This document shows, piece after piece, positions 26,666 through 37,646 of a stretch of 64,000 bases of DNA (position 1 is the first letter of the stretch; each line of letters starts with the position of its first letter). Made by a program: the position numbers and the translations under genes. Source of the DNA: Pseudomonas graminis (lineage in GTDB: Bacteria > Pseudomonadota > Gammaproteobacteria > Pseudomonadales > Pseudomonadaceae); NCBI RefSeq assembly GCF_013201545.1, contig NZ_CP053746.1, forward strand, positions 3,982,501-4,046,500, read 5' to 3'. The notes beneath the pieces were generated by a model. It was given only the letters and a program-made list of their open reading frames with translations, ran no database searches and was not told the origin of the DNA.

Positions 26666-27120
26666 GTGTCTAATCCTTTGGACAGGTGTATCGAGTTTCC
26701 AGTTATTTGGCGCTGCGCCTCGTTTACCGTTATTCACCGGTGGGCACATAGCGCAAATAAATTTATTGTCAATTTTTTAAGGGTTTCTAATACGTTTCAA
26801 ATCGTAACTCCTGTAAAAGCGTGTTCATAACAGTCATCCATGGACTGTCGGGCTGGCGTCGTTAAAGTTGTGTGGCCTGTGTGTGAAAACTCCGTCAGTG
26901 TTTAATATTCGTTTGCTCATTTATAAACGCATGGGCACTTTTAATAGCGGCGGAGAGTATGCCAGTGATCATTCGCAAGTGCGCGTTTGTCAGTCATCCT
27001 CTGAAACACCCCGCCGCTCGATCCAGTGGTGACGGGGCGTTGACAAGACTTCAACAAAGCGCCGCCTATACTGCCGACACCCATCAACTGATGATTCGCT
27101 CCCCAGCCGGTATTCCCTTG
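26666..27120. promoter_or_regulatory. Divergent AT-rich intergenic region
   Basis: About 455 bases between the LtaS-type gene and the ArnT-like gene, with a strongly AT-rich core (26750-26950). The region 26959-27120 is open in frame with the downstream gene but looks unlike a membrane-protein start. Promoters for both genes are expected here; I cannot assign a specific box. Confidence 0.35.
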
Positions 27121-28599
27121 ATGACTTCTCGTGCGCTCTCGTTGCTCGTGCTGGCGGCTGTTCTGTCTTTCTTCGCGTTGGGCAATCACCAATTGCAAAA
27201 CTCGACGGAGCCGCGGGTGGCAGGCATCGCCATGGAGATGCACCTGAGCAACAACTGGGTGACACCGACCCTCAACGGACAGCCTTTTCTTGAGAAGCCC
27301 CCGCTGAGCGTCTGGCTGGATGCGGCGGCGATCCGCGTCTTCGGCGCTACGCCATTGGCGGTGCGGCTGGCCTCGGCGTTCGCCGGGCTCTTCAGCGTGT
27401 TGCTCCTTTACTGCATGCTCGTACGGTTTGGACGCCCGGCCTCTGTGGCCTGGCTGGCGGCGTTCATGCTGGCGACAACGGCCAGCTTCTGGAGCAACGC
27501 GCGGCAGGTGGGCGAAGATGCATTGCTGTCCCTCGGCGTGACCCTGGCGCTGCTGGCGTTTTTCCACGCCAGCGAGCGCGCGCGACGCGGGGCGCCGGTA
27601 CTAGACCCTTGGCTCGCGTTCACGCTGGGCATCGTGATTTCGATCTTGAGCAAAGGGGTGCTGGGCTTGGCGTTGCCGGGTGTCGTGATTTTCTTCTGGT
27701 TGGTCATCGAGACGGTGCGCAAGAAGCGGTTGGAGGTTGTTGACTGGATTCGCCCGGCAGCCCTCACGCTGCTGGCGCTGGTGCCGCTTCTTGTCTGGCT
27801 GGGGTTTCTGTACGGGCAGGGCGGTTCCGCGTCATTGAAAGAAGTGCTGTGGACCAACAGCGTTGGCCGGTTCAGCGGTTCGTTTACCGAAGCCGGGCAT
27901 TACGAGCCGTTTTATTACTACCTGGCAAAACTGCCGGAAGCGTTTTTGCCGTGGAATCTGTTGGTCTATCTGGGGCTTTGGCACTTTCGCAAGCAGCTGA
28001 TGAGCAATCGCTATCTGTTGTTCTTCACCCTGTGGCTGGGCGCGCAATTCCTGTTGCTGACACTGGCGTCGAGTAAGCGCACGGTTTACCTGATGTCGTT
28101 GGCGCCGGCCGCTGCGGTGATTGCTGCCGAATATGCGTTGGTGCTGGGGGCCAGGATCCGCGTGCATGCAGCACGGTCCGCGTTTGTGGCGGCGGTGGTG
28201 CGCCATCGTCGAGGGGTCAGCGGGGCGGGTGTCTTGCTGGTGGTTGTCACCTACCTGGGGGCAGCGCAATGGCTGGCGCCGCGGGAGGACAGGCAGCTGT
28301 CATTCCTGCTATTGACCGAGAAAATCCATGGCCTGCAACAGCAAGGTGTGAGCGTAGCGCTGTTCCAACCCAGCGAACGCTTGGCGGGCGCTGGCGTGTT
28401 CTACAGCCAGAGCCAGCTTGACAGTGTGATGTCTGGTGCTGAACTCGACCGTTTTCTGGCACCGGGGGCTGACAGGGTCGTGGTGATGGAAAGCCAGTCC
28501 ACGCCTCAATTACCGTTGCGGGTGCTAGACCGCGTCGAGATTGGAGGACGGGTTTACTATTTCGTCACTGCCGCCCCGGGTGCAGACCGTCGTTCATGA
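27121..28599 (+). CDS. ArnT-like glycosyltransferase (GT39/GT83 type), altered DE motif
   Basis: 492 residues from the ATG at 27121, which begins directly with the first membrane helix; the frame is open from 26959 and starts at 26959 or 27091 cannot be excluded. About 12 membrane helices. The first periplasmic loop reads STEPRVAGIAMEM ... LNGQPFLEKPPLSVWL, aligning with [13 protein letters not shown] ... [10 protein letters not shown] of the true ArnT at 30949-32601. The Asp of the DE motif is therefore Thr, while Glu and the EKP motif are kept. It probably transfers a sugar from a polyprenyl phosphate to an envelope acceptor, but not necessarily L-Ara4N. Confidence 0.85.
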   Translation: MTSRALSLLVLAAVLSFFALGNHQLQNSTEPRVAGIAMEMHLSNNWVTPTLNGQPFLEKPPLSVWLDAAAIRVFGATPLAVRLASAFAGLFSVLLLYCMLVRFGRPASVAWLAAFMLATTASFWSNARQVGEDALLSLGVTLALLAFFHASERARRGAPVLDPWLAFTLGIVISILSKGVLGLALPGVVIFFWLVIETVRKKRLEVVDWIRPAALTLLALVPLLVWLGFLYGQGGSASLKEVLWTNSVGRFSGSFTEAGHYEPFYYYLAKLPEAFLPWNLLVYLGLWHFRKQLMSNRYLLFFTLWLGAQFLLLTLASSKRTVYLMSLAPAAAVIAAEYALVLGARIRVHAARSAFVAAVVRHRRGVSGAGVLLVVVTYLGAAQWLAPREDRQLSFLLLTEKIHGLQQQGVSVALFQPSERLAGAGVFYSQSQLDSVMSGAELDRFLAPGADRVVVMESQSTPQLPLRVLDRVEIGGRVYYFVTAAPGADRRS

Positions 28600-28649
28600 A
28601 CGCGGAGCGTCCCGGGCTGCATCCCCAAGCGGAGCGCGAGAACGATCAA
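28600..28649. repeat. Pseudomonad intergenic repeat, single copy (family B)
   Basis: ACGCGGAGCGTCC...GGAGCGCGAGAACGATCA begins at the base after the ArnT-like stop. The same element occurs twice in inverted orientation at 45368-45504. Confidence 0.6.
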
Positions 28650-28665
28650 AACTTATGGCGAACAC

Positions 28666-28769
28666 GCGGGCCTCTTCCCGGCTGAAGCCGGTCCCACTAA
28701 AAGCATCGTGTGCATCCAGTGGCGCCGGCGCGCGGCCCTAATGTGGGACCGGCTTCAGCCGGGAAGGCG
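28666..28769. repeat. REP doublet (REPIN-like), inverted pair
   Basis: The left copy (28666-28697) ends CCGGCTGAAGCCGGTCCCAC; the right copy (28743-28769) begins GTGGGACCGGCTTCAGCCGG. They are perfectly inverted over more than 20 bases and separated by about 45 bases. The pair lies between the convergent ends of the ArnT-like gene and ugd and may help stop or stabilise transcripts. Confidence 0.8.
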
Positions 28770-28776
28770 TCGGCCG

Positions 28777-30171
28777 CTAGACCATCGCTCCACCCGCCAC
28801 GCTTTTATACGGCAGCCACTGCTTCTGCGGGATCGGCAATTCACAGGATTCCCCGCGGCCAATCGGGAAGTAGTGAAATCCGCTGCGGGCCAGGCGCTCG
28901 GTGTCGTACAGATTGCGGCCGTCGAAGATCACTGGCGCGGCGAGGCGTTGCTGGATCAGTTCGAAATCCGGGGCCTTGAACTGTTGCCACTCGGTGCAGA
29001 TGATCAGCGCGTCTGCATCGTTCAACGTCGACTCCGGGGTGCCCATCAGAATCAGGTCCTTGCGGTTGCCGTAAAGGCGCTGCGTCTCTTGCATGGCCTC
29101 GGGGTCAAACGCGCGAACCGTGGCCCCGGCATCCCACAGCGCTTCCATCAGCACCCGGCTCGGCGCGTCGCGCATGTCGTCGGTGTTCGGCTTGAACGCC
29201 AGGCCCCACAAGGCAAAGGTCTTGCCGCGCAGATCCCCTTCGTAAAAGGCTTTCACCCGCTCGAACAGTTTGTTCTTCTGCCGCTCGTTGATGGCTTCGA
29301 CTACCGCCAGCAGGTCGTTGGAACAGTGGGCTTCCCGGGCGCTGTGGATCAAGGCGCGAATGTCCTTGCCGAAGCACGAGCCGCCATAACCGCAGCCGGG
29401 GTAGATGAAGTCGTAGCCGATGCGTGAATCCGCGCCGATGCCCAGCCGCACCGACTCGACGTCCGCGCCCAGGTGTTCGGCCAGTTCGGCGATCTGGTTG
29501 ATGAAGCTGATCTTGGTCGCCAGCATGCAGTTGGCCGCGTACTTGGTCAGCTCGGCGCTGCGCAGGTCCATGAACATGATCCGGTCATGGTTGCGGTTGA
29601 ACGGCGCGTACAACTCACGCATCACCTTACGCACGGCGTCGTTGTCGCAGCCGATGACGATACGGTCCGGGCGCCGGCAGTCGTTGACCGCCGAACCCTC
29701 CTTGAGAAATTCCGGGTTGGAAACGATATCGAACTGCAGCAAGCGACCAGCCTGGCGCAGGGCTTTGTCGATGTGTGCACGCAGGGCGTCGCCACTGCCG
29801 ACGGGCACCGTGGACTTTTCAACGATGATCAGCGGCTCGGACCGGTACGTCGCGATGGCCTCGCCAACCGCAAAAAAGCCCCTCAGGTCGGCCGAGCCGT
29901 CATCGCGGGACGGGGTGCCCACGGCGATGAACAAAACCTCAGCGTGTTCGACGGCCAGTTGGGTGTCGGTGGTGAACTGTAGGCGTTTGTTTTCCAGGTT
30001 CTCCCGCACCAGGCTGGCCAGCCCCGGTTCGAAAATATGCACCTGACCCTGCCGCAACTGCTCGACCTTGGCCTGGTCGATGTCCATGCAGACCACGTCG
30101 TGGCCGACTTCAGCAAGGACGGTGGCTTGCACCAGCCCGACATACCCGCTACCGAAAACGCTGATTTTCAT
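28777..30171 (-). CDS. ugd: UDP-glucose 6-dehydrogenase
   Basis: 464 residues, full length. The N-terminal NAD site is [20 protein letters not shown]. The catalytic Cys is in [12 protein letters not shown] (about residue 263), and the linker helix and C-terminal UDP-binding domain are present. It oxidises UDP-glucose to UDP-glucuronate, the first precursor for L-Ara4N made by ArnA and ArnB. It is the last gene of the arn operon; its ATG overlaps the arnF stop by four bases. A REP doublet follows its stop. Confidence 0.95.
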   Translation of the reverse strand: MKISVFGSGYVGLVQATVLAEVGHDVVCMDIDQAKVEQLRQGQVHIFEPGLASLVRENLENKRLQFTTDTQLAVEHAEVLFIAVGTPSRDDGSADLRGFFAVGEAIATYRSEPLIIVEKSTVPVGSGDALRAHIDKALRQAGRLLQFDIVSNPEFLKEGSAVNDCRRPDRIVIGCDNDAVRKVMRELYAPFNRNHDRIMFMDLRSAELTKYAANCMLATKISFINQIAELAEHLGADVESVRLGIGADSRIGYDFIYPGCGYGGSCFGKDIRALIHSAREAHCSNDLLAVVEAINERQKNKLFERVKAFYEGDLRGKTFALWGLAFKPNTDDMRDAPSRVLMEALWDAGATVRAFDPEAMQETQRLYGNRKDLILMGTPESTLNDADALIICTEWQQFKAPDFELIQQRLAAPVIFDGRNLYDTERLARSGFHYFPIGRGESCELPIPQKQWLPYKSVAGGAMV

Positions 30172-30611
30172 GAAGAGAAGCCCTGTGGAGGAGTGCTGGA
30201 AATGCGCCGAAGGTTGATGGTCAGCACGCCCATCACGATCAGCATGACGCCCAAAGTTTTCGATACCGTGAACGTCTCGTTGAAAAATGGCAGCGCTGCG
30301 GCGAGGGCATACACCAGCCCGTAGCTGACGCTGAGCAGGGAATAGGCGCGACTTAGCGGCAGGTCGCGCAGTGCCAGCAGCCAGGCGAGCATCGACAGGG
30401 CGTAAGCGATGATCGCGGCGCCGATCACCAGCACGGCTGCAGGCTCGAATCGCAGCAGACTCGCCGGCTCAAACCAGAGCGCAGGCGAGGGCAGACGGCT
30501 CATGCCCCAGCGCATGCCCAACTGCGCCGAACTCACCAGCAGCACGCTGCCCATCGCCCACGCCGTTGCCCCGCGCTTCACCGGTGAGCACCTCAGAGCT
30601 GACCGGCTCAT
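30168..30611 (-). CDS. arnF: ArnF, L-Ara4N-phosphoundecaprenol flippase subunit
   Basis: 147 residues, a small multidrug-resistance-like membrane protein with about four helices ([59 protein letters not shown]). With ArnE it flips the L-Ara4N lipid carrier to the periplasmic face. The frame is open further upstream, but the ATG at 30611 overlaps the arnE stop by four bases and is the natural start. Its stop in turn overlaps ugd. Confidence 0.92.
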   Translation of the reverse strand: MSRSALRCSPVKRGATAWAMGSVLLVSSAQLGMRWGMSRLPSPALWFEPASLLRFEPAAVLVIGAAIIAYALSMLAWLLALRDLPLSRAYSLLSVSYGLVYALAAALPFFNETFTVSKTLGVMLIVMGVLTINLRRISSTPPQGFSS

Positions 30612-30952
30612 GCCTGGCGCCCGAGCAGCACAACGCCGGCCAGAATCAGCGCGACACCCAGCCAGTGCACGGCGTCGATGGATTCCTTGAAAACAAAGCG
30701 GCTGGCCAAAGTGATCAGCACCACATTCAGCCCCAGCATCGGGTAGGCGATGCCGACCTCCAGGCGCTGCAACACCAGCAGCCAGCCCAGCAAACCCAGG
30801 CCCAGACACGCCATTGCCAGCCACAGCCAGAACGAGCGCAATGCGGCGAGCACCCCCGGAAATGTGCCGTGCCAACGCTCCACCGCGCACTTCTGCGCGA
30901 CCTGGCCCAGGCATGTCAGCCCGCAGGTGCCCAACAGCAGCAGCCAGGTCAT
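30608..30952 (-). CDS. arnE: ArnE, L-Ara4N-phosphoundecaprenol flippase subunit
   Basis: 114 residues, four membrane helices, SMR/EamA-like: [15 protein letters not shown] near the start, [20 protein letters not shown] in the middle and [17 protein letters not shown] at the end. It is the partner of ArnF. Four-base ATGA overlaps join it to arnT upstream and arnF downstream. Confidence 0.92.
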   Translation of the reverse strand: MTWLLLLGTCGLTCLGQVAQKCAVERWHGTFPGVLAALRSFWLWLAMACLGLGLLGWLLVLQRLEVGIAYPMLGLNVVLITLASRFVFKESIDAVHWLGVALILAGVVLLGRQA

Positions 30953-32601
30953 GGCGCCGTCTTCGGGTAAATGAGGATGATCAGATTACCTTCGTCGAAG
31001 CGCTCGGCGTCTTTGGGCAGCAGCTCAAGCTCGCGCAGCTCCTCGTCGCTTCTGCCGCGCATGACCACGCCGACCTGGCCCTCGCTGCGGGCTTTGGTCA
31101 TCCAAGTGTTGATCCTTTTCAGGGTGACTTCACGGCCTTGCGCATCGGGATAGCCCAGTCCGTATTCCAGCTCGTTCCAGGTATTGAAAAACGATACGTC
31201 GGTTCTGTTCAGGCGCCAGGCCAGGGCCGAGGCAGCGCCCAGGTCATTGCTCAACAGGTGGGTGCTCGCCGCCAGTTGCGCCTGATGGGCAAGCACGAAC
31301 TGGTCAGGGGTCTTGTTGTGCACGACGTCATAAGGGAGAGCCGCCGGCAACAACGCGACCAGCAGCCAACCGCCCAATGCCGGCGCGGCCCAATACTTCA
31401 TCGGACGCAGACCTTGCAGCGCATTGCTCGCACACCAGCCGGTCAGCACGACGAGCGCCAGTAACAGGTGCAGCGGTTCGTGGTCGTACAGCGGCTGTTT
31501 GAGTTGCAGGTACACCAGCGCCAACAGTCCGAGTAAACCGGCGGCGGCGTTGAGCCAGCCGTTGACGCGCAACGCTGTGAGCTGACGCTGACGGAGGCGT
31601 TCGATCAGCCCATCGGCCATCAACAGTGCCACCGGCAGCAGGCACGGCAGAAGGTAGGTCGGCAGCTTGCCGTTGCTGATGCTGAGAAATGCCAGCGGCA
31701 CCAGCAGCCACAGCAGCAGAAAGGCAATCTCGGGTCGACGCCGGTGCTGCCAGGCCTGGCGGAACGTGACGGGCAGCAGCACCGCCCACGGCAGGCAGGA
31801 CACCACCAGCAGCGGCAGGTAAAACCACCAGGGTTCGGCGTGCTGGGCATCGGCCCCGGCAAAGCGCCGCACGTGCTCATGCCAGAAGAAGAACCGCCAG
31901 AAGTCGGGTTCCTGGGCATGCACCGTGAGGACCCACGGCAGGCTCACGACGATGGCAATCAACACCGCCAGCGGCCCATAGCGAAGCAGTTCCCCGACGC
32001 GTCGCTGCCAGAGCATGTAGGGCAGGGCGATCATCACCGGCAGTGCCCAGGCCAGAAAGCCCTTGGTCATAAAGCCCATGCCGCAGGCCAGACCGATCAG
32101 CGCCCAGGCACCCAGTCGAGCGCGCCCGCTGCTGTGAACGGCGCACCAGAACCCGACCAGCGTCAGGTTGGCCCACAGGGTGAACTGAGGATCGAGGTTG
32201 GCGTAACCGGCTTGCCCGGCAATGAACACAAAGCTCATGAACAGCAGCGCACTGGCGAAACTCTTGCGCGGGTCGTTCCACATCCGCGTGGCAAGCCAGT
32301 ACGCGAGCACCACGCTCAAGCCACTGCTCAGCGCCGACGCAATCCGCACGCCAAACAGGTTTTCGCCAAAAATCGCCTGGCCCACGGCAATCAGCCAATA
32401 GCCCGCGGCGGGTTTCTCGAAATAGCGCAGGCCCATGAAATGGGGCGCGGCCCAGTGCCCGCTGTGCAGCATTTCCTGGCTGATCTGGGCGTAGCGGGTT
32501 TCATCGGGAATCCACAAACCGTGGAACCCCAGCGGCAGCAAATAGAACGCGGCGAAGGCCAGCACCAGCAGGGCGATGTTGCGCTGTTCGGCTTTGATCA
32601 T
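30949..32601 (-). CDS. arnT: ArnT, lipid A 4-amino-4-deoxy-L-arabinosyltransferase
   Basis: 550 residues, about 12-13 membrane helices, GT83. The catalytic loop reads [13 protein letters not shown] with the intact Asp-Glu pair, followed by [10 protein letters not shown] and later WFYLPLL. It transfers L-Ara4N from undecaprenyl phosphate to lipid A phosphates on the periplasmic side, lowering negative charge and binding of cationic peptides and polymyxin. It overlaps arnD and arnE by four bases on each side. Confidence 0.95.
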   Translation of the reverse strand: MIKAEQRNIALLVLAFAAFYLLPLGFHGLWIPDETRYAQISQEMLHSGHWAAPHFMGLRYFEKPAAGYWLIAVGQAIFGENLFGVRIASALSSGLSVVLAYWLATRMWNDPRKSFASALLFMSFVFIAGQAGYANLDPQFTLWANLTLVGFWCAVHSSGRARLGAWALIGLACGMGFMTKGFLAWALPVMIALPYMLWQRRVGELLRYGPLAVLIAIVVSLPWVLTVHAQEPDFWRFFFWHEHVRRFAGADAQHAEPWWFYLPLLVVSCLPWAVLLPVTFRQAWQHRRRPEIAFLLLWLLVPLAFLSISNGKLPTYLLPCLLPVALLMADGLIERLRQRQLTALRVNGWLNAAAGLLGLLALVYLQLKQPLYDHEPLHLLLALVVLTGWCASNALQGLRPMKYWAAPALGGWLLVALLPAALPYDVVHNKTPDQFVLAHQAQLAASTHLLSNDLGAASALAWRLNRTDVSFFNTWNELEYGLGYPDAQGREVTLKRINTWMTKARSEGQVGVVMRGRSDEELRELELLPKDAERFDEGNLIILIYPKTAP

Positions 32602-33479
32602 CGCTGCACCCCCAGCCAGCCTTCGCGGCCGCGCAGAACGCCGCGGACCAACTGGCCTGAAGGCACCTGATCCAGTGAATCCGGCAGCAGCGCACCGAGG
32701 GGCTGAAAGTGGATGCCACGGGTTTTCGCCTCACTCAACAGCGCGCGAAAAGCCGGGGCCATGAAGATGCCTTCGACCTCGGCGTGAACGGTGTAGACGT
32801 TCAGCTTCGATGCTGCGAAGCGCCCGAGGATGTCGTCGTTGAACGCCCGCGCGTCGAGCTGTGGCGACACCAGTTCGTCGTAGGTCGGCAGGTCCACCGG
32901 AATCTGCGGCGTGCCCAGCGCGCCATCGGCCAGCACCGGGCGGAATATCGACGTGCCCCGGCAATCGCTGTTGTAGCGAAAGCCGAATGCCTCTTTCGCC
33001 TGCACCACGCGCTCATCGGCGCGCCAGCCAGCGGCGGCGGAGCAGGTCACCGGGTGGCCGAGAATATCGCTGAGAACGTCAACGCCGCGCTGGATCTGAT
33101 CGGTCAGCCCGGCCTCGCTCCAGCGCCCGGCATTGGCCTGCCAGCCGTGATGATCCCAAGCGTGTAAACCCACCTCGTGACCGGCGTCCCGGGCGCGGCG
33201 CATCAGCGGCCCGAGGTCGCGGCCAATCGGTTTGCCGGGCCACGCGGTGCCTGCCAGCAGAATGTCCCAGCCGTACAGACTCGCCGCCCGGGAGCGCAGC
33301 ATTTTCCAGAGGAATTGCGGACGCGCCAGGCGCCACAGATGGCGACCCATGTTGTCCGGGCCGACGCTGAAGAAAAACGTTGCCTTGACCTGCGCTTCGT
33401 CGAGCAGGTCCAGCAGTCGCGGCACGCCGTCGCGGGTGCCGCGCCAGGTGTCGACATCGATGCGCAGGCCGGCCATCAT
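32598..33479 (-). CDS. arnD: ArnD, formyl-L-Ara4N-phosphoundecaprenol deformylase
   Basis: 293 residues, a NodB/polysaccharide-deacetylase fold: [20 protein letters not shown] with the metal-binding Asp, [11 protein letters not shown], and [13 protein letters not shown] with the metal His residues. It removes the formyl group from Ara4FN on the lipid carrier. The ATG at 33479 shares one base with the arnA stop (TGATG), and a second ATG follows at once. It overlaps arnT by four bases. Confidence 0.95.
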   Translation of the reverse strand: MMAGLRIDVDTWRGTRDGVPRLLDLLDEAQVKATFFFSVGPDNMGRHLWRLARPQFLWKMLRSRAASLYGWDILLAGTAWPGKPIGRDLGPLMRRARDAGHEVGLHAWDHHGWQANAGRWSEAGLTDQIQRGVDVLSDILGHPVTCSAAAGWRADERVVQAKEAFGFRYNSDCRGTSIFRPVLADGALGTPQIPVDLPTYDELVSPQLDARAFNDDILGRFAASKLNVYTVHAEVEGIFMAPAFRALLSEAKTRGIHFQPLGALLPDSLDQVPSGQLVRGVLRGREGWLGVQR

Positions 33480-35491
33480 CAGCCGCGCGCGCCGGTGGTG
33501 ACGGTCAGTTCTGCCTTCTCGGCCATGGCTTCGCGGAGGAAGAAGTCCAGGGTCTTGCCGATGGTTTCGCTCAGCTCGATGGTCGGTGTCCAGCCGATCA
33601 GCCGCTGTGCGTTGTCGATGCTCGGTTTGCGGTGGCTGACGTCCTGATAGCCCTTGCCGTAGAACGACTGGCTTTCAACCTCGCGAAACCCGGCGAAGGG
33701 CGGGAAGTTGTGGCGCAGCGGGTGGGCTTCGAACTGGCGCAGCAACTCTCTACCCAACTGGCGAATGCTGGCTTCGTTGTCGGGGTTGCCGATGTTGATG
33801 ATCTGGCCGTTGCAGTGGCCGCCCTTGTTTTCGATGATCCGCGCCAAGGCTTCGATGCCGTCGACAACATCGGTGAAGCAGCGCTTCTGCGCGCCGCCGT
33901 CCACCAGGCGGATCGGCGTGCCTTCCACCAAGTGCAGAATCAGCTGAGTGATGGCCCGCGAGCTGCCAATACGCGCGGAGTCCAGGCGGTCCAGCCGCGG
34001 CCCCATCCAGTTGAACGGGCGGAACAGGGTGAACTGCAAACCCTTCTGCCCATAGGCCCAGATCACCCGGTCGAGCAACTGCTTGGACACTGAGTAGATC
34101 CAGCGCTGCTTGTTGATCGGGCCGACCACCAGGTTCGAGGTGTCCTCATCAAAGCTGGCGTCCTGGCACATGCCATACACCTCCGAGGTCGACGGGAAGA
34201 TCACCCGTTTGTTGTACTTCACGCAGTGGCGGACGATTTTCAGGTTCTCTTCGAAATCGAGCTCGAACACTCGCAGCGGGTTGCGTGTGTATTCGATGGG
34301 CGTGGCGATGGCCACCAGCGGCAGCACCACGTCGCACTTCTTGATGTGGTACTCGATCCACTCGGAGTGGATGCTGATGTCGCCTTCGATGAAGTGGAAA
34401 TTCGGTCTGGCGCGCAGGCGTTCGATGGCGTCCGAACCGATGTCCATGCCGTAGATTTCGTAGCGGTCGTCCTGCAGCAGACGCTCGGACAGGTGATTGC
34501 CAATGAAGCCGTTGACCCCGAGGATCAGCACGCGGGTGCGCCGGAGCGGGCGGCGCGGGTCAATGCCCTGCAAGCGCGAACCCTCCACCAGACCGAACTC
34601 GCGAGCCAGTTGCGCGCCGCTCAGGTACAGGCCGTCGTCACCGCGCTGGCCGGCGCTGATTACCAGCGAGCCTTCGCCGCAGGCAACGCGCAAGGGCTCG
34701 CAACCGAGCACCGTGCCGGGCGCCTCGCCCCTGTTACCGGCCTCCGCTCGCGCGGCCCAGACAATCAATTTGTGTTCGCCGACTGGGCAAAAGGCGCCGG
34801 GGTAGGGTTGGGTCACAGCACGCACCAGATTGCCCAGTCGGATCGCCGGCAGCGACCAGTCGATCAAGCCGTCGGCAGCGGTGCGGCGGCCGTAATAGGT
34901 GGCGGAAGATTCATCCTGGGGTGTCCCCGACAACTGGCCCCGGGCGAGCAGTGGCAGGGTTTCCGAGAGCAGGCCCGCAGCGGCTTCACGCAATTTGCCA
35001 TGCAGGGTCAGCGCCGTTTCCGTCGTGCTGATGGCGATACGTTGCTGGGCGAAGATGGGCCCTGCGTCGGCGCGCTTGACCATCTGGTGCAAGGTCACGC
35101 CGGTTTCGCTTTCGCCATTGACCAGCACCCAGTTGGCCGGCGCCCGGCCACGGTATTTGGGCAGCAGCGAACCGTGCAGGTTGAACGCGCCGTCTTTTGC
35201 GCAGGCCAGCAGCGGTTCGCTGAGCAACTGGCGGTAGTAGAACGAGAAGATGAAATCGGGTTCGAGCCGGGCGATGCGCTCAAGCCACAGCGGGTGATTG
35301 GGGTCCTCCGGCGCGTGCACGGGAATCTCGTGCTGAGCGCACAGCTGGGCCACCGAGCCGAAGAAGGTTTTTTCCTTCGGATCATCGGCGTGGGTGAACA
35401 CCGCCGCGATCGCATAACCGGCGTCGAGCAGGGCCTGCAGGCCAACGCAGCCAATATCGTGGTAAGCAAAAACGACAGCTTTCTTGTTCAT
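33479..35491 (-). CDS. arnA: ArnA, bifunctional UDP-GlcA decarboxylase / UDP-L-Ara4N formyltransferase
   Basis: 670 residues, the full fused enzyme. The N-terminal formyltransferase has [18 protein letters not shown] with the catalytic His and the following Asp region (about 1-300). The C-terminal SDR-type decarboxylase starts at [19 protein letters not shown] (about 320) and has PSTSEVYG and [12 protein letters not shown] with the Tyr-x3-Lys-type pair. It carries out two cytosolic steps of L-Ara4N synthesis. Junctions with arnC and arnD overlap. Confidence 0.95.
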   Translation of the reverse strand: MNKKAVVFAYHDIGCVGLQALLDAGYAIAAVFTHADDPKEKTFFGSVAQLCAQHEIPVHAPEDPNHPLWLERIARLEPDFIFSFYYRQLLSEPLLACAKDGAFNLHGSLLPKYRGRAPANWVLVNGESETGVTLHQMVKRADAGPIFAQQRIAISTTETALTLHGKLREAAAGLLSETLPLLARGQLSGTPQDESSATYYGRRTAADGLIDWSLPAIRLGNLVRAVTQPYPGAFCPVGEHKLIVWAARAEAGNRGEAPGTVLGCEPLRVACGEGSLVISAGQRGDDGLYLSGAQLAREFGLVEGSRLQGIDPRRPLRRTRVLILGVNGFIGNHLSERLLQDDRYEIYGMDIGSDAIERLRARPNFHFIEGDISIHSEWIEYHIKKCDVVLPLVAIATPIEYTRNPLRVFELDFEENLKIVRHCVKYNKRVIFPSTSEVYGMCQDASFDEDTSNLVVGPINKQRWIYSVSKQLLDRVIWAYGQKGLQFTLFRPFNWMGPRLDRLDSARIGSSRAITQLILHLVEGTPIRLVDGGAQKRCFTDVVDGIEALARIIENKGGHCNGQIINIGNPDNEASIRQLGRELLRQFEAHPLRHNFPPFAGFREVESQSFYGKGYQDVSHRKPSIDNAQRLIGWTPTIELSETIGKTLDFFLREAMAEKAELTVTTGARG

Positions 35492-36501
35492 GGTGCGACC
35501 TTGTGGGCGTAAGCGGGGGCAGAAGAGGGGACGGCTTCGAGCGCTGTCTGGGGGGACCCGCGCACGACTTTCTCAATGAAAAAACGCGGCCGTGCGCGCA
35601 CGTCGCTGTACATGCGGCCGAGGTATTCGCCGAGCAGGCCCATGCCGATGAACTGCCCGCCGGTGAAGACGAACAGCACCGCAAACAGGACGAACGTGCC
35701 GTGCCCGGCCCACGGCGCGCCGAACATCAGGCGCAGGACCACCAGCGCCAGGGCAAACAGCACGCCCAGCAGCGCCATGCCGACACCGACGATGCTCAGC
35801 AGCCGCAGGGGCGTGGTGGTCATGCAGGTGATCAGGTCGAACATCAGGTTGATCAGGCGCATGGGGCTGTATTTGGAATCGCCGTGTTCGCGTTCGGCGT
35901 GCTCGACCAGGATTTCCGTGGTGTGCCGGGCGAAGCTGTTGGCCAGGATCGGGATGAAAGTGCTGCGCTCACGGCAGGCGAGCATGGCGTCGACGATGGT
36001 GCGCCGATAAGCGCGGAGCATGCAGCCGTAGTCGTTCATCGCCACGCCGGTGGAGCGCTGCACGGCCAGATTGATCAGCTTCGACGGCCAGCGCCGCCAG
36101 GCGGAGTCCTGCCGATGATTGCGCACTGTGCCGACCACGTCGTAACCCTGTTCGGCCAGGCGCACCAGACGCGGGATTTCTTCGGGCGGGTTCTGCAGGT
36201 CGGCGTCCAGGGTGATCACCACGTCGCCCTTGCATTGCTCGAAACCCGCCATGATCGCCGCGTGCTGGCCGTAATTGCGATTGAGAATGACCGCCACCAC
36301 GTGGCTGCCTTGTCGCTCGGCGGCCTCTTGAAGCAGGTCGGCCGAGGCGTCGCGGCTACCATCGTCGACCAGCACGATTTCGTAGGCGCAGTTCAACAGG
36401 GCGCAAGCGGCCTCGGTGCGGTCCAGCAACTCGGGCAGGCTCTGCTCCTCGTTGTAGACCGGGATTACAACGGACACACAGCGGACGGGATAGGCTTTCA
36501 A
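35488..36501 (-). CDS. arnC: ArnC, undecaprenyl-phosphate L-Ara4FN transferase
   Basis: 337 residues. An N-terminal GT2 domain ([47 protein letters not shown]) is followed by two C-terminal membrane helices. It moves formyl-L-Ara4N from UDP to undecaprenyl phosphate at the inner membrane. It overlaps arnB and arnA by four bases. Confidence 0.95.
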   Translation of the reverse strand: MKAYPVRCVSVVIPVYNEEQSLPELLDRTEAACALLNCAYEIVLVDDGSRDASADLLQEAAERQGSHVVAVILNRNYGQHAAIMAGFEQCKGDVVITLDADLQNPPEEIPRLVRLAEQGYDVVGTVRNHRQDSAWRRWPSKLINLAVQRSTGVAMNDYGCMLRAYRRTIVDAMLACRERSTFIPILANSFARHTTEILVEHAEREHGDSKYSPMRLINLMFDLITCMTTTPLRLLSIVGVGMALLGVLFALALVVLRLMFGAPWAGHGTFVLFAVLFVFTGGQFIGMGLLGEYLGRMYSDVRARPRFFIEKVVRGSPQTALEAVPSSAPAYAHKVAP

Positions 36502-37646
36502 GGGCGCGCTCCGACGATGGATTCAATGGCACCGACGACGCGCTCGACTTCGTCGCGGGTCATGTCCGGGAACAGCGGGATCGAACACAGCCGCGACGAA
36601 TTCCACTCGGTGTTCGGCAGGTGCACGTCCGGGAAGCGCTGGCGGTAATAGCGGTGCAGGTGAGTGGCGATGAAATGAATGCCGGTGCCAATGCCGCGCT
36701 CTTGCAGGGCTTTCATAAACCCGTCGCGGTCCAGACCGCAGCGCTCGGGGTCGATGCGCAGGATGAACAGGTGCCAGGCGTGTTGTTGCGGGTAAACGGG
36801 CTGAGAGAGCGGCATGACCGGGCTGTTTCCCAGTCGCTGCAGATAGTGCTCGGCGAGCCGGCGGCGTTGCGCGTTCATGTGATCGAGCCGGTGCAGTTGC
36901 ACGAGGGCCAGGCTGGCGTTGATGTCCGCCAGGTTGTATTTGAAGCCGGGTTCGATGACTTCGGCCTGGGGTTTGCGGCCTAGGGTCAGGCGGTCGTAGG
37001 CATCGACGCCGAGGCCGTGGAATTTCAACTGACGCACCCGATCCGCCAGTTTCGCGTCATCGGTGACGAACATCGCGCCTTCCGCGCAGGTCATGTTCTT
37101 GATCGCATGAAAGGAAAAAATCGCCGTGCCACGGCTGCCCACCGGCCTGCCCTTATAGCCCGTGCCGGCCGCGTGGGCGGCGTCTTCGATGACCGCGATG
37201 CCGTGGCGGTCTGCCAGCGCGTAAATAGGATCGAGGTCGCAGGCGGCGCCGGCGTAATGCACCGGGACAATGGCTTTGGTGCGCGGGGTGATGGCCTGTG
37301 TGATCAAATCGGCGTCGGTCATCAGCGTGTCGCGGTCGACATCGACAAACACCGGGGTGGCGCCCAGCAGGCAGATCATGTTGGCCGTCGAGACCCAGGT
37401 TTGCGAGGGCGTGATCACTTCATCGCCGGGGCCGACGCCCAGCGCGAGCAAAGCAATGTGCATGGCGCCTGTCGCGGACGAAACCGCCACCGCGTGCCGT
37501 GTACCGACCCGCTCGGCGAACTGCGCTTCGAGTTGCTGACACTCCGGGCCCGTGGTGATCCAGCCGGAGCGCAGCACGCGGGTCACCGCCGCCACTTCTT
37601 CATCGCCGAGGCTCGGTCGCGAGAAAGGAAGAAATGCCTCATTCAT
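36498..37646 (-). CDS. arnB: ArnB, UDP-L-Ara4O aminotransferase
   Basis: 382 residues, a PLP-dependent DegT/DnrJ/EryC1 aminotransferase: [58 protein letters not shown] and the PLP Lys in [15 protein letters not shown]. It makes UDP-L-Ara4N using glutamate. The frame is open for 16 more codons upstream, but the ATG at 37646 ([11 protein letters not shown]) with a GGGGA site fits the family. It is the first gene of an eight-gene operon, so the promoter should lie in the intergenic region beyond 37646. Confidence 0.95.
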   Translation of the reverse strand: MNEAFLPFSRPSLGDEEVAAVTRVLRSGWITTGPECQQLEAQFAERVGTRHAVAVSSATGAMHIALLALGVGPGDEVITPSQTWVSTANMICLLGATPVFVDVDRDTLMTDADLITQAITPRTKAIVPVHYAGAACDLDPIYALADRHGIAVIEDAAHAAGTGYKGRPVGSRGTAIFSFHAIKNMTCAEGAMFVTDDAKLADRVRQLKFHGLGVDAYDRLTLGRKPQAEVIEPGFKYNLADINASLALVQLHRLDHMNAQRRRLAEHYLQRLGNSPVMPLSQPVYPQQHAWHLFILRIDPERCGLDRDGFMKALQERGIGTGIHFIATHLHRYYRQRFPDVHLPNTEWNSSRLCSIPLFPDMTRDEVERVVGAIESIVGARP

